A DNA stretch of 64,000 nt from contig NZ_BCRK01000003.1 of the NCBI RefSeq assembly GCF_001552555.1, positions 1-64,000 on the forward strand. The letters run 5' to 3'. The DNA comes from Nocardiopsis trehalosi NBRC 14201 (lineage in GTDB: Bacteria; Actinomycetota; Actinomycetes; Streptosporangiales; Streptosporangiaceae). Made by a program: the position numbers and the translations under genes. The number at the start of each line of letters is the position of its first letter. Position 1 is the first letter of the stretch. Positions 55,045-64,000 of this stretch are shown piece after piece. The notes under the pieces are model-generated. The model searched no databases and was not told where the DNA came from. It saw only the letters and a list, made by a program, of their open reading frames with translations.

Positions 55045-57213
55045 CTACGCCTCGGGGCCGCCCCGCAGCGCCCCCTTCAGGAACTCCACCTGCAGCAGCA
55101 GCAGGTTCTCGGCCGTCGTCTCCTCCGACGCCATGTGCGTGATCCCCGACAGCGGCAGCACCGAGTGCGCCCGCCCCGCCGCCAGCAGCGCCGTCGACAG
55201 CCGCTGCGTGTGCGCGAACACCACGTTGTCGTCGGCCAGGCCGTGGATCAGCAGCAGCGGCCGGTTCGGCTCCGCCCACCCCTCCAGCAGCGACGACCGC
55301 CGGTACGCCGCCTCCTGCTCCTCGGGCAGGCCCAGGTAGCGCTCGGTGTAGTGGGTGTCGTACAGCGTCCAGTCGGTCACCGGCGCCCCCGCCACCGCCG
55401 CGTGGAACACGTCGGGCCGGCGCAGCACCGCCAGCGCCGCCAGGTACCCGCCGAACGACCAGCCGCGGATGGCCACCCGCCCCAGGTCCAGGCAGCCGAA
55501 CCGCTCGGCGGCGTCGTGCAGCGCCGCCACCTGGTCCTCCAGCACCGGGCCCGCCAGGTCCAGGTGGATCTCCTGCTCCCACTCCGGGCCCACGCCCGGC
55601 GTGCCGCGCCCGTCGGCGACGACCACCGCGAACCCCTGCTCGGCGAACCACTGCGAGGTGAGGAACGCCGACCGGGCCGCCAGCACCCGCTGCGCGTGCG
55701 GACCCCCGTACGGGTCGAGCAGCACCGGCAGCGGCCCCGACCCCTCCTCGTACCAGGACGGCAGCACCAGCGCCGACGGCACGCCCCGCTCGCCCGCCGC
55801 CCAGAACCGCACGCGCGGAGCGGGCAGGTCCGGCACCTCGGCGGCGCTGGCGATCTCCGCCACCACGCGCCGGTTGTCCGTCCCCGCGCCCGCCACCACG
55901 GCGGTGCGCACCCCGTCGGTCGACAGGTCCCGCCGCTGCACCACCAGCGTGCCGGCGCGCAGCCGGCCCGAGTGCACCCCGCCGCCCTCGGGCGCGTCCG
56001 GGAACTCTACCTGCGCACCGGTCCCCGCGCGCAGGTCGAACAGCCAGAGCACCACCTCGCCCGGCCGGCCCGCCGGCGACGCCGAGCACAGCGCCAGCTC
56101 GCCGTCGACGTCCACGATCCCGCGCAGGTAGAGGTCCTCGGGGCCGACCGCCCGGTCGCCCACGTAGAGCCGGCGCGGCCCGCCCCCGGGGCGGCCCAGC
56201 CACACCGGCGACCCCGACGCGGTGAAGTCGGGCACGCCCGGGACGATCTCCACCCACACGTCGTCGGTCTCGCGCCGGGTGGCGAACACCAGCCCGGTGC
56301 CCGGGTCGGCGCTGAACACCGACAGCGTGCGCTGGTCGCGGCTCTGCGCGCTGAACACCACCGTGGGCGTGCCGTCGGGGCCCGTGGTCCACCCGGCGCG
56401 CACCAGGTAGGGCAGCTCCGCGCGGTCCCAGTCGATCCACACCGGGGCGGGCGGCCCGGCGTCCGCGCCGCCGCCGGCCTCCAGCACGGCCAGCCGGACC
56501 TCGGCGTTGGGGGTGCCCGCGGCGGGGTAGGCCACGGTCTGCGGCTCCGCCTCGGGGTGGGCGGGGTCGGCGATCGTCCACCGCCGCACCGGGGAGTCGT
56601 CCACCCGGGCCGCCAGCAGCGAGCCGCCGTCGGGCGCCCACCACAGGCCCCGGTACCGGCTCATCTCCTCGGCCGCGACGAACTCCGCCAGCCCCCACAC
56701 CACGTTCTCGCCGTCGGGCTCGGCCAGCGCCCGGTCGCCCGCGCCGTCGGTGCCGACGACCCGCACCGCGCCCCCGCTGACGTAGGCCACCGCGTCCCCG
56801 CGCGGGCTGATGGCCGGATCGACCACCGGGGCCGCTGCGGGCAGCTCGCGCGGCGCCGCGTCCGCGTCGGCCAGGTCCACGCAGTACAGCCGGCCCGACA
56901 GGGTGAACGCCGCGCGGGTGAAGGCCTCGTCGACCGTGTAGGCGACCACGCCGCCGCCGGTCTCGCGCAGCCGTTCGCGGCGCGCCCGCTCCTCCGGCGG
57001 CAGGTCCTCGTCGTCGGCGCCGATCGCGCGCGGGTCGGCCACCACCCGCTCCCGTCCGGTGCCGGTGTCCAGCACCCACAGGCACGTGGCGGTGTCGGTG
57101 CCGTCGCGGCCGCGCAGGAACGCCACCCGCCGGCCGTCCGGGGAGATCTGGAACGCCCGCGGCACCCCGAGCGTGAACCGCCGGGTCCGGGCCTGCTGCC
57201 GAGGAAAACTCAT
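55045..57213 (-). CDS. S9 family prolyl oligopeptidase / dipeptidyl peptidase
   Basis: 722 residues from ATG 57213 (alternative ATG 57231). N-terminal beta-propeller (about 1-470), DPP-IV-type [12 protein letters not shown] glutamate motif (contains the two Glu that bind the substrate amino end), and catalytic domain with Ser586 (GWSFGG), Asp661 (LADDNV) and His693 (GITHM). The double-Glu motif marks the S9B dipeptidyl peptidase IV type. No signal peptide, so a cytoplasmic enzyme processing short peptides, perhaps those released by the secreted protease next to it. Confidence 0.92.
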   Translation of the reverse strand: MSFPRQQARTRRFTLGVPRAFQISPDGRRVAFLRGRDGTDTATCLWVLDTGTGRERVVADPRAIGADDEDLPPEERARRERLRETGGGVVAYTVDEAFTRAAFTLSGRLYCVDLADADAAPRELPAAAPVVDPAISPRGDAVAYVSGGAVRVVGTDGAGDRALAEPDGENVVWGLAEFVAAEEMSRYRGLWWAPDGGSLLAARVDDSPVRRWTIADPAHPEAEPQTVAYPAAGTPNAEVRLAVLEAGGGADAGPPAPVWIDWDRAELPYLVRAGWTTGPDGTPTVVFSAQSRDQRTLSVFSADPGTGLVFATRRETDDVWVEIVPGVPDFTASGSPVWLGRPGGGPRRLYVGDRAVGPEDLYLRGIVDVDGELALCSASPAGRPGEVVLWLFDLRAGTGAQVEFPDAPEGGGVHSGRLRAGTLVVQRRDLSTDGVRTAVVAGAGTDNRRVVAEIASAAEVPDLPAPRVRFWAAGERGVPSALVLPSWYEEGSGPLPVLLDPYGGPHAQRVLAARSAFLTSQWFAEQGFAVVVADGRGTPGVGPEWEQEIHLDLAGPVLEDQVAALHDAAERFGCLDLGRVAIRGWSFGGYLAALAVLRRPDVFHAAVAGAPVTDWTLYDTHYTERYLGLPEEQEAAYRRSSLLEGWAEPNRPLLLIHGLADDNVVFAHTQRLSTALLAAGRAHSVLPLSGITHMASEETTAENLLLLQVEFLKGALRGGPEA

Positions 57214-57320
57214 GTGCCGATTGTGGCGCATGCCCGCCTTCCGGCGTGCGGAGCGGCGCACCAGGTCGGCGCGGAGACGCGCCGCACGCCGTGTCCCTGG
57301 GTCGGCGCCGCCCCGCCCGG

Positions 57321-57326
57321 TAGGGT
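57321..57326 (+). promoter_or_regulatory. -10 element TAGGGT for leaderless mshB
   Basis: Ends 7 nt before the mshB ATG with no ribosome binding site. Confidence 0.55.
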
Positions 57327-57333
57327 CACGACC

Positions 57334-58194
57334 ATGACCGACCGCAGACTCCTGCTGGTGCACGCCCACCCCGACGACGAGAGCATCGTCACCGGCGCCA
57401 CCATGGCCGCCTACGCCGCCGCCGGCGCCGAGGTCACCCTCGTCACCTGCACGCTGGGCGACGAGGGCGAGGTCATCGGCGACGAGTACGCCCACCTCAC
57501 CAGCGACCGCGACGACGCCCTCGGCGAGCACCGCGTCGGCGAACTCGCCAAGGCGTGCGTGGCGCTGGGCGTGCGCGACCACCGGTTCCTGGGCGGGGCC
57601 GGCCGCTACCGCGACTCCGGGATGATGGGTTCGCCCACCAACGACCACCCCGGCTGCTTCTGGCGCGCCGACGTGGACGAGGCCGCGCAGCTGCTGGTCG
57701 ACATCGTCCAGGAGGTGCGGCCCGACGTCATGGTCACCTACGACGCCAACGGGGGCTACGGCCACCCCGACCACATCCAGGCGCACCGGGTGGCGCTGCG
57801 CGCCTTCGACCTGGCCGCCGACCGCACCCGGCCGGGCAGCCCGTGGGGGGTCCGCAAGCTGTACGCGGTGGCCCACCCCCGGTCGGTGCTGGAGGCGTCG
57901 GTCGAGCGGCTGCGCCGCGACCCCGGCCCCTTCACCGCGCCCGAGGGCATCGAGGACATCGCCCCCGGCACCCCGGACTCCCTGGTCACCACCCGCGTCG
58001 ACGGGTCGGCGCACTGGGCGGCCAAGGCCCTGGCCATGCGCCGGCACGCCACCCAGGTGACCGTCGACGGGGAGCTGTTCGCGCTGTCCAACGGTATCGC
58101 CCAGGAGATCAGCGGCGTGGAGTACTTCACCCTGCTGCGCGGCCCGGCCCCGCGCCGGGGCCCCGACGGCCACGAGACCGACCTGTTCGCCTGA
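57334..58194 (+). CDS. mshB: N-acetyl-GlcN-Ins deacetylase MshB (mycothiol synthesis)
   Basis: 286 residues. Zinc-binding HAHPDDES motif at 10-17, [11 protein letters not shown], and [12 protein letters not shown] giving the third ligand His. Matches MshB rather than the conjugate amidase Mca by start and length. It removes acetate in the second step of mycothiol synthesis. Followed by a DUF6113 gene, a common actinomycete pairing. Confidence 0.92.
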   Translation: MTDRRLLLVHAHPDDESIVTGATMAAYAAAGAEVTLVTCTLGDEGEVIGDEYAHLTSDRDDALGEHRVGELAKACVALGVRDHRFLGGAGRYRDSGMMGSPTNDHPGCFWRADVDEAAQLLVDIVQEVRPDVMVTYDANGGYGHPDHIQAHRVALRAFDLAADRTRPGSPWGVRKLYAVAHPRSVLEASVERLRRDPGPFTAPEGIEDIAPGTPDSLVTTRVDGSAHWAAKALAMRRHATQVTVDGELFALSNGIAQEISGVEYFTLLRGPAPRRGPDGHETDLFA

Positions 58195-58202
58195 CCGCGC
58201 CC

Positions 58203-58226
58203 CGCCCGGCCGTCCGAGGCCGGGCG
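58203..58226 (+). terminator. mshB hairpin
   Basis: CGCCCGGCC (58203-58211) pairs with 58218-58226, 6-nt loop. Confidence 0.6.
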
Positions 58227-58259
58227 ACCTGGTCGGCCGGGGCCGCCGCGCCCGTCGCG

Positions 58260-58265
58260 TAGGCT
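58260..58265 (+). promoter_or_regulatory. -10 element TAGGCT for leaderless DUF6113 gene
   Basis: Ends 6 nt before the GTG at 58272. Confidence 0.5.
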
Positions 58266-58271
58266 GCCCCC

Positions 58272-58706
58272 GTGTCGGTCTCCACCTCTCCGGGCGCCGG
58301 GTCGCCCGCGGCCCCCGCCGCCCCGCGCGGCCCCGCGCGGGCGGTCGCCGCCGCCGGCTACACCGTGCTCCCGCTGCTGGGCCTGGCCGTCGGCGTGGTC
58401 GGCGGCCCCGCCGCCCACTGGCTGTCCTGGCTCTGGCTCACCGGCACCCCCGGGCGGCTGCTCGCGGGGACCGGCCTCGCGGTCGGCCTCGTGCTGCTGT
58501 TCGCCGGGTGCCGCGCGGCCGGCTGGGGCATGGGCTCGCGGCTCGGCGCCGGGCTGTTCGCGGTCGGCTGGACCGCCGCGGCGCTGGCCCTGGTGGGGTT
58601 CACGTCGGGCGGCGACATCCTGCTGACCAACGGGGGGCTCGACAGCGCCGTGCTGTTCGGCGGCGTGTTCGCGGTGGCCCTCGCCACCGTGCTCACCCCC
58701 CGCTGA
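58272..58706 (+). CDS. DUF6113-like membrane protein
   Basis: 144 residues: disordered Ala/Pro start, then four membrane helices (GYTVLPLLGLAVGVVGG, LLAGTGLAVGLVLLFAG, AGLFAVGWTAAALALVG, AVLFGGVFAVALATVL). Adjacent to mshB as DUF6113 genes commonly are. It ends near-convergent with the M50 protease gene. Function unknown. Confidence 0.75.
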   Translation: MSVSTSPGAGSPAAPAAPRGPARAVAAAGYTVLPLLGLAVGVVGGPAAHWLSWLWLTGTPGRLLAGTGLAVGLVLLFAGCRAAGWGMGSRLGAGLFAVGWTAAALALVGFTSGGDILLTNGGLDSAVLFGGVFAVALATVLTPR

Positions 58707-58713
58707 CCACCGC

Positions 58714-59700
58714 TCAGGTCACCCAGAACCGGAACAGGATCTCGCCGAAGCCGATGTCGATCTGCGGCAGCCCGACCGCCGCGAACAGGCCGAGCACCGC
58801 GTTGAGGAACGCCAGGTTGACCGGCGCCAGCCACAGCACGCCGAACACCGCGATCACCCCGAACAGCCCCCACGTGCGGTCGACCCCGGCCACCCGCTCC
58901 GGCAGGTAGGGGGCCAGCGCCGCGAACCCGTCGAACCCGGGAATCGGCAGCAGGTTGAGCAGCGCCGCGGTCAGGTTGAGGTAGCACAGGTACATCAGGC
59001 CGACGATCAGCCAGTTGTCGGTGACCGACCCGGCCGGGACCAGGACCGCCACCACCGCCGCGAACGCCGCCGCCAGCACCAGGCTCACCGCCGGTCCGGC
59101 CAGGGCGACCAGGGTGCGCCGGCCCCGCCCCGGCACCCGGCGCGGGTCGACGTGGGCCGCCGCCGGGCCGGTGATCCCGATCCCGCCGAGCACCAGGAAC
59201 GCCACCGGCATCAGCAGTCCGGCGAACAGCCCGCTGTAGCCGAACGGATTGAGCCGCAGGTACGCCCCGCCGCGCTGGGTGCGGTCGCCGGACAGGTGGG
59301 CCGCCAGGGCGTGCCCGAACTCGTGCAGCGCCAGCGACGCGATCCACCCGCCGAGCATGAACACGAACGGCAGGTAGACGGTGGTGGCGTCGCCGGTCCA
59401 GTCGACCTCGGCGCGGGTCCAGGAGAACCAGCCGGCCAGCCCCGTCACGCCGAGCAGCAGCACGAACACCGGGCTGGGCAGCAGGTCGGCGGCGCCTGCG
59501 GCGGTCCGCTCGGGGGCGGCCGCCTCGGCGTCCCCGGCGGTGGCCTCGGAGGCGTCCCCGGTGCTCCCGGCGGCCTCGGTGGCCTCGGCGGCGGGGTCGG
59601 GCGCCGCGGCGGTCGCGCCGTCCTCGGCGGCGAGCGCCGTGCGGGACGGCCGCTCGTCGGAGCGGGCGGGCTCCGGCTCGGTCGGCTCAGGCGTGGACAT
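58714..59700 (-). CDS. M50 (site-2-protease-like) membrane protease
   Basis: 328 residues. A 75-residue acidic disordered start precedes about six membrane helices. Zinc site HEFGH (His126, Glu127, His130) and the second motif NLLPIPGFDGF with its Asp. Intramembrane proteases of this class cut anti-sigma factors or similar membrane proteins; the substrate is unknown here. Confidence 0.9.
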   Translation of the reverse strand: MSTPEPTEPEPARSDERPSRTALAAEDGATAAAPDPAAEATEAAGSTGDASEATAGDAEAAAPERTAAGAADLLPSPVFVLLLGVTGLAGWFSWTRAEVDWTGDATTVYLPFVFMLGGWIASLALHEFGHALAAHLSGDRTQRGGAYLRLNPFGYSGLFAGLLMPVAFLVLGGIGITGPAAAHVDPRRVPGRGRRTLVALAGPAVSLVLAAAFAAVVAVLVPAGSVTDNWLIVGLMYLCYLNLTAALLNLLPIPGFDGFAALAPYLPERVAGVDRTWGLFGVIAVFGVLWLAPVNLAFLNAVLGLFAAVGLPQIDIGFGEILFRFWVT

Positions 59701-59825
59701 ACGGCTCCAGCGGGTCGCGTGGGTGGTGGGCGGCGCGGGCGCGCGGCGGGCCCGGCCGCGGCCGGGGCGCGCGCCCCGGCGTCGCCTCCCAGGCTAGGCG
59801 CCCGCGCCGGTGCCGCCGCACCGGG

Positions 59826-61157
59826 TCAGATGGAGGCGGGCGGCGTGGTGGCCGACAGGTGCATGGCCGTCAGCGCGAACGACCGGCCCGCCTTGGTGAG
59901 GTGGTGGGAGCCGCCGCCCAGCAGGTCGCCGCCGACCACGAACCCCAGGGTCTCCAGCAGCCAGGTGATGGTGATGAGCACCGACTGCACCTGCTGGGTG
60001 TCGGGCGCCGAACCCCCGCCGTCGCCGCCCCAGCCGGCCTCGGTCAGGATGATCCGGGCCTCCTCGGCGATGGTGGTGTCCTCGTCGCGCGCGTGGCTGC
60101 CGGTGGCCCGGGGCGAACGCGACAGCAGCAGCCCCAGCAGGGTCTCGGTGGCGGCCTGGGCGAAGCCGTCGGTGTCGAGCGCCCCCTCGGCGACGGCCCG
60201 CCACAGCGCCGCGGTGTCGCTGTGCAGCTGGCGGCCCCGCCGGGTCAGCACCAGCCGCCGCCCCGACCGGCGCACCGCCCGCATCGTCCGCAGCAGCTTG
60301 TGCAGCGCGATGAGCTGCATGACGTCGGTCTCGCTGCGCGGCGGCGACGGCGACGTGGCCCACTCGAACTCCGCGCACAGCTCCCGCACGACCGTGGGGG
60401 AGATGTAGCCGATCTGGGTCAGCCCGATGCCCTCGTCCGCGTAGTCGAGCAGGCGGCGCACCGGCGCCAGCGCCGCCGCCGCGTTGTGCGGGGGCTCGGC
60501 CCCGCTGATGAGCCGGCCCAGCAGCGGCCACAGCCGCTGCCGGTGCGGGTGCGACGGCGACCCCAGCCACCCGCGCACGCGCTCCTCGCGGATGCGGTCG
60601 AGCCGGCTGCGCCCCTGGGCGTCGGGTTGGGTGAGGAAGGCGCGGGCGTGCTGCTCCTGCGCGGTGCGCCAGCCCCGCGACCCCGGGCGGACGTCCTGCA
60701 GGGCCACCGCGATCTCCAGCGACGCCGACGCGGCGCGGTACGCCTCGATCTCGGCGCTGCCCAGCGCGGTGCCCCAGGTCAGCTCGGGCAGATCGGGGGG
60801 TTCGACCCCCGAGGCGCGCACCGCCCGCCGGTACGCCTGGAGGCCGGAGTCGTGGCTGACGGTGTAGGCGGCCAGGACCTCGCGCGTGGTGTCGGACGCG
60901 CAGATGGCGGCGTAGCGGTCGAGGTCGAGCAGCGTGAACAGGCGGCCCAGCGACCGCGCGGCGAACAGCCGCTCACCGGAGTCGCTGGCGAACCGGACCG
61001 GCAGCACGTACCAGCAGAACTCCTGGACGTCGTGCTGGGTCAGGGACTCCAGGCTCTGCCCGGCGGTCAGGGAGGACAGGGCGTGCTCGGCGACCCGGGC
61101 CGCCCGGGCGTCGAGCCGGGACAACTGCGCGAGGGCGGACGCGACGGTCTCCTGCAT
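59826..61157 (-). CDS. hypothetical protein with winged-helix-like repeats
   Basis: 443 residues, no signal or membrane segment. First half helical (DARAARVAEHALSSLTAG..., FCWYVLPVRF). From ~240 the sequence IGLTQIGYISPTVVRELCAEF, then DVMQLIALHKLLRTMRAVRR and RLVLTRRGRQL resemble the helix-helix-wing modules seen C-terminal to plasmid pRiA4b ORF-3-like domains; a second module is SVLITITWLLETLGFV..HHLTKAGRSFA. Family name not recognised. Possibly DNA-binding (inference). Confidence 0.72.
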   Translation of the reverse strand: MQETVASALAQLSRLDARAARVAEHALSSLTAGQSLESLTQHDVQEFCWYVLPVRFASDSGERLFAARSLGRLFTLLDLDRYAAICASDTTREVLAAYTVSHDSGLQAYRRAVRASGVEPPDLPELTWGTALGSAEIEAYRAASASLEIAVALQDVRPGSRGWRTAQEQHARAFLTQPDAQGRSRLDRIREERVRGWLGSPSHPHRQRLWPLLGRLISGAEPPHNAAAALAPVRRLLDYADEGIGLTQIGYISPTVVRELCAEFEWATSPSPPRSETDVMQLIALHKLLRTMRAVRRSGRRLVLTRRGRQLHSDTAALWRAVAEGALDTDGFAQAATETLLGLLLSRSPRATGSHARDEDTTIAEEARIILTEAGWGGDGGGSAPDTQQVQSVLITITWLLETLGFVVGGDLLGGGSHHLTKAGRSFALTAMHLSATTPPASI

Positions 61158-61239
61158 GGCGTGAACCCACCACCTCCCCAGTCAGGGCGGCCGCCACCGC
61201 GGCGGCGGCCGGGTCTCCCCGAGCGCGGACGCGCCGGTG

Positions 61240-61274
61240 TCAGCCGTCAGCCGTCGGCCGTCGGCCGTCCGCCG
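61240..61274. repeat. five 7-bp tandem repeats at gene 3' end
   Basis: TCAGCCG x2, TCGGCCG x2, TCCGCCG from 61240. The stop codon of the minus-strand gene lies inside unit 2, so a change in unit number would alter the C-terminus. Confidence 0.75.
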
Positions 61275-61510
61275 GCCGACCGGCGGCGCGGCGGCTCCCG
61301 GGGCACGATCTTGCTCGCGACGATATCGTCCGCCGTGACCTCCGTCACGCGTCCGTCGCGGCGCCGCACCAGGATCACGCCCTCCCGCCATGATTCCAGG
61401 ACTCCGACGATATCCCGGAACCCGCCCTCGGGCAGCCTGACGCGCAGGGTGGCGCGCCGCCCGACGTCGGCGGACGTCACCTCGGCGGTGAAACGCGAGA
61501 CGAACCCCAC
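61247..61510 (-). CDS. small SH3-like domain protein (Rv0428c N-terminal type)
   Basis: 87 residues from GTG 61510 (GGGGGT 7 nt upstream). SADVGRRATLRVRLPEGG, DIVGVLESWREGVILVRRRDG and EVTADDIVASKIVP resemble the SH3-like domain found before the GNAT domain in mycobacterial Rv0428c. The GNAT part is absent, so the protein is either a stand-alone form or a remnant. It is divergent from fdxA. Confidence 0.7.
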   Translation of the reverse strand: MGFVSRFTAEVTSADVGRRATLRVRLPEGGFRDIVGVLESWREGVILVRRRDGRVTEVTADDIVASKIVPREPPRRRSAGGRPTADG

Positions 61511-61684
61511 TTGATCGACCCCCAATTGCGCGGTAAAGCGCGACGAGCGCAATACTGGAAACTGCGAATCGCGTATGAGCGGCCCGGCGGAATCCGCGTG
61601 CCGGCCTCCCGGCACCGCCCAGGCTATGTCACAGCGCAGAGACACACACGCGGTCAACGTGGCGAAGACCGAAGAGGAGTGGAC

Positions 61685-62008
61685 GTGACCTACGTCATCG
61701 CGCAGCCCTGCGTCGACGTGCTCGACAAGGCGTGCATCGAGGAGTGCCCCGTCGACTGCATCTACGAGGGCAAGCGCATGCTGTACATCCACCCGGACGA
61801 GTGCGTCGACTGCGGCGCCTGCGAGCCGGTCTGCCCCGTGGAGGCCATCTACTACGAGGACGACCTCCCCGACCAGTGGTCGGGCTACTACAAGGCCAAC
61901 GTCGAGTTCTTCGACGAACTCGGCTCCCCGGGCGGCGCGTCCAAGGTCGGCCAGATCGACGCCGACCACCCGCTGATCGTGGCCCTGCCCCCGCAGAGCG
62001 AGGGCTAG
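61685..62008 (+). CDS. fdxA: 7Fe ferredoxin
   Basis: 107 residues from GTG 61685 with GAGGAG upstream. Cys9, 17 and 50 fit the [3Fe-4S] site and Cys21, 40, 43 and 46 the [4Fe-4S] site, the spacing of Azotobacter-type ferredoxin I; Cys25 is the extra cysteine. General electron carrier. Precedes dapC, a common actinobacterial order. Confidence 0.95.
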   Translation: MTYVIAQPCVDVLDKACIEECPVDCIYEGKRMLYIHPDECVDCGACEPVCPVEAIYYEDDLPDQWSGYYKANVEFFDELGSPGGASKVGQIDADHPLIVALPPQSEG

Positions 62009-62014
62009 GCCTCC

Positions 62015-62039
62015 GGCGGCGCGGCACGCCCGCGCCGCC
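62015..62039 (+). terminator. fdxA hairpin
   Basis: GGCGGCGCGG (62015-62024) pairs with 62030-62039, 5-nt loop. Confidence 0.65.
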
Positions 62040-62248
62040 CCCGGACCGGCCCGCACCCGGGCCCGTCCGCCCCGGCGCCCCGGGGGACCGGCGCACCGCC
62101 CCGCCGGGCGGTGCCGCCGCACGGGCGCCGCAGCCCCGGCCGCATGCGCCGGGGCGGATTCCGCACGCCGCGGCCGGGCCGCGGGCCGCGACCACGCCGC
62201 CCGCGGCCCGGCGCGCGCCGCACTTCACGACATGGGGGAACGCGAGAC

Positions 62249-63376
62249 ATGGCCGATCGGCGACGCGTGGTGGACCGGCTCCCGACCTTCCCGTGGGACC
62301 GGCTGGCGCCGCACAAGGCCACCGCCGCGGCCCACCCCGACGGCATCGTCGACCTGTCCGTGGGGACCCCGGTCGACCCGGTGCCCGAACGGCTGCGGGA
62401 GGCGCTGGCCGCCGCCGCCGACGCGCCGGGCTACCCGACCACCCACGGCACCGCGGCGCTGCGCGCGTCCGCCGCCGGCTGGCTGGGCCGCCGGCACGAG
62501 GTCGCCGTCGACCCGGTCGACGTGCTGCCGGTCGTCGGCACCAAGGAGCTGGTGGCCTGGTTGCCGACCCTGCTCGGCCTGGGCCCGGGCGACACCGTCG
62601 TCCACCCCGAACTGGCCTACCCCACCTACGACATCGGCGCCCGGCTGGCCGGCGCCACCCCGGTGGCGGCGGACGGTCTGACCGCGCTCGGCCCGGCGCC
62701 GGTCGGCCTGGTGTGGATCAACTCGCCGGCCAACCCCACCGGGCGGGTCCTCGGGGTCGACCACCTGCGCAAGGTCGTGGCGTGGGCGCGCGAGCGGGGG
62801 GCCGTCGTGGCATCCGACGAGTGCTACATCGACCTGGGGTGGGAGGGCCCGCGCCCGGTGTCGGTGCTGCACCCCGACGTGTGCGGCGGCTCCCACGAGG
62901 GGCTGCTCGCCGTCCACTCGCTGTCCAAGCGGTCCAACCTGGCCGGGTACCGCGCCGGGTTCGTCACCGGCGACCCCGCCCTGGTCGCGGAGCTGCTGGC
63001 GGTGCGCAAGCACGCCGGGATGATCGTCCCCGCGCCCGTGCAGGCCGCCATGGCCGCCGCCTACGACGACGACCTGTCGGCGCGCGAGCAGAAGGACCGC
63101 TACGCCGCCCGGCGCGACCGGCTGCGCACCGCGTTCGAGCGCGCCGGGTGGACCATCACCCACTCCGAGGCCGGGCTGTACCTGTGGGCGGCGGCGCCGC
63201 AGCCGGGCGCGGGCGACGGCTGGGCCGCGGTGGCCGCGCTGGCCGAACTCGGCATCCTCGTGGCGCCCGGCGACTTCTACGGCCCGGCCGGCGCCGGCCA
63301 CGTGCGGGTGGCGCTCACCGCCACCGACGAGCGGGTGGCCGCCGCCGCCCAGCGCCTGGAGAACGCGGCGGCCTGA
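62249..63376 (+). CDS. dapC: succinyldiaminopimelate aminotransferase
   Basis: 375 residues from ATG 62249 (GGGGGAA upstream). Fold-type I aminotransferase: SVGTPVDPVP start, GTKELVAWLP, NSPANPTGR, SDECYIDLGW, and PLP Lys227 (HSLSKRSNLAGYRAGF). This matches DapC/ArgD-like enzymes encoded beside fdxA in actinobacteria. Lysine and meso-diaminopimelate synthesis. Confidence 0.93.
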   Translation: MADRRRVVDRLPTFPWDRLAPHKATAAAHPDGIVDLSVGTPVDPVPERLREALAAAADAPGYPTTHGTAALRASAAGWLGRRHEVAVDPVDVLPVVGTKELVAWLPTLLGLGPGDTVVHPELAYPTYDIGARLAGATPVAADGLTALGPAPVGLVWINSPANPTGRVLGVDHLRKVVAWARERGAVVASDECYIDLGWEGPRPVSVLHPDVCGGSHEGLLAVHSLSKRSNLAGYRAGFVTGDPALVAELLAVRKHAGMIVPAPVQAAMAAAYDDDLSAREQKDRYAARRDRLRTAFERAGWTITHSEAGLYLWAAAPQPGAGDGWAAVAALAELGILVAPGDFYGPAGAGHVRVALTATDERVAAAAQRLENAAA

Positions 63377-63386
63377 CGGCCGCCGC

Positions 63387-63402
63387 GCCGGGCGCGCCCG
63401 GC
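63387..63402. terminator. 16-bp palindrome between convergent genes
   Basis: GCCGGGCGCGCCCGGC lies in the 32-bp gap between dapC and the transglycosylase-like gene. Confidence 0.45.
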
Positions 63403-63408
63403 CCGCCG

Positions 63409-64000
63409 CTACTCCAGCACGACCTCGCCCGCCGGGGCCGCGTCGGGCACGGTGACCCAGCCGTCGGCGCCGTCGGCCGCGGTCCAGCGCTGGTCGCCGT
63501 AGGTCACCGACGCCAGCCCGTACACCTTGGCGTTGGCCACCGCCCACTGCGCCATGGCCCACCCCACGTCGCCGGTGGCGCGGGTGCCCGCCATCGTGAC
63601 GGAGTCGGGCTCCACCCCGAACACCCGGGTGATCTCGGCGGCGGCGCCCTCCACATCGGGCTCGCCCATCTCGTCCAGGATGAGTTCGCACGACACCGCC
63701 GGGCCCTCGCCGCCGGTGAACGCGGCCGACATGACCCGCGACAGCTGCTCGTGCTGGTCGTAGGCGAAGCCGTCGGCGCTGCGCTGCACCGCCTGCGCCG
63801 CCTCGTACACGGGGATACCGGTGTAGTCGGGGACCTCGACGAGCTTGTCGTAGAACGCCCCCGTCGCGTACACCGGGTCCATCAGCTCCTCGGGCGCGCC
63901 CCACTCCTGCGACGGGCGCTGCTGGAACAGGCCCACGGAGTCGCGGTCGCCGTAGTCGATGTTGAAGAACTTGGACTCCTGCCACACCGTGGCGTAGGCG
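63409..64000 (-). CDS. transglycosylase-like actinomycete protein (5' end outside window)
   Basis: At least 197 codons are in the window; the frame stays open to base 64000. AYATVWQESKFFNIDYGDRD and SVGLFQQRPSQEWG resemble the lysozyme-like fold of a widespread actinomycete protein often labelled as heavy-metal transporter; the QES Glu would be catalytic. VYEAAQAVQRSADGFAYDQHE is another conserved stretch. Probably an exported peptidoglycan hydrolase. Confidence 0.75.
   Translation of the reverse strand, partial: AYATVWQESKFFNIDYGDRDSVGLFQQRPSQEWGAPEELMDPVYATGAFYDKLVEVPDYTGIPVYEAAQAVQRSADGFAYDQHEQLSRVMSAAFTGGEGPAVSCELILDEMGEPDVEGAAAEITRVFGVEPDSVTMAGTRATGDVGWAMAQWAVANAKVYGLASVTYGDQRWTAADGADGWVTVPDAAPAGEVVLE

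Noticed and set aside
57214-58173. Extension of the S9 peptidase ORF to 1,042 residues
   Set aside because: The extra part is antisense to mshB, whose motifs are clear.

Overview
The window is very GC-rich actinobacterial chromosome. A streptogrisin/NAPase-type secreted protease, a mycothiol gene (mshB), WhiJ-like XRE/DUF397 genes, GTG starts and many start codons placed 6-8 nt after a TANNNT hexamer (leaderless transcripts) suggest a filamentous actinomycete, probably of the Nocardiopsaceae. The family placement is inference. I saw no tRNA, rRNA, CRISPR array, integrase or insertion sequence.

Left part (1-15383): a co-directional type IV secretion/conjugation-like cluster. It begins with the end of a giant, almost wholly disordered protein carrying a C-terminal ParA/MinD-like domain whose P-loop lysine is replaced. 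Then follow a possible 44-residue coupled ORF, a VirB4/TraC-like ATPase, a VirB6/TrbL-like membrane protein, a VirB8-like protein, a VirB1-like muralytic enzyme (transglycosylase plus NlpC/P60) and a membrane-anchored protein of unknown function. No relaxase, coupling protein or mobility gene is visible, so this may be a resident secretion system rather than a plasmid.

Middle (15384-35535): housekeeping and regulatory genes. They include a 61-residue membrane protein, a YjbR-like protein, a phytase-like secreted protein, a Ser/Thr kinase, a RecD2 helicase with a repetitive insertion, a possible new small transcription unit (23261-23557), a Nudix enzyme, TypA, an alpha/beta hydrolase, a large LuxR-type (LAL) regulator, beta-carbonic anhydrase and a lipoprotein. 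Two MerR regulators are each divergent from a target gene (an imine-reductase-like protein and an MFS exporter), and the two promoters share one architecture.

35536-44228: two complete succinate:quinone oxidoreductases lie on either side of a LysR gene. One is mycobacterial Sdh1-like (minus strand) and the other is a sdhCAB operon (plus strand) with a LysR palindrome and a terminator.

44270-46525: a WhiJ-like locus of an RsbW-like ATPase, an XRE-DUF5753 regulator broken by two frameshifts, and two paralogous proteins that each carry three DUF397-like N-terminal motifs.

46529-64000: SpoU methyltransferase, a frameshifted gene ending in a repeat-like GxxSGxxxQARDIHGG motif, a TetR/SDR pair with a long operator, DUF3054, an epimerase, an MHS-type transporter, the secreted protease, an S9 peptidase, mshB with its DUF6113 neighbour, an M50 protease, a winged-helix-like protein, an orphan SH3-like protein, fdxA, dapC and the end of a transglycosylase-like gene. 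Convergent genes are regularly separated by perfect GC-rich hairpins.
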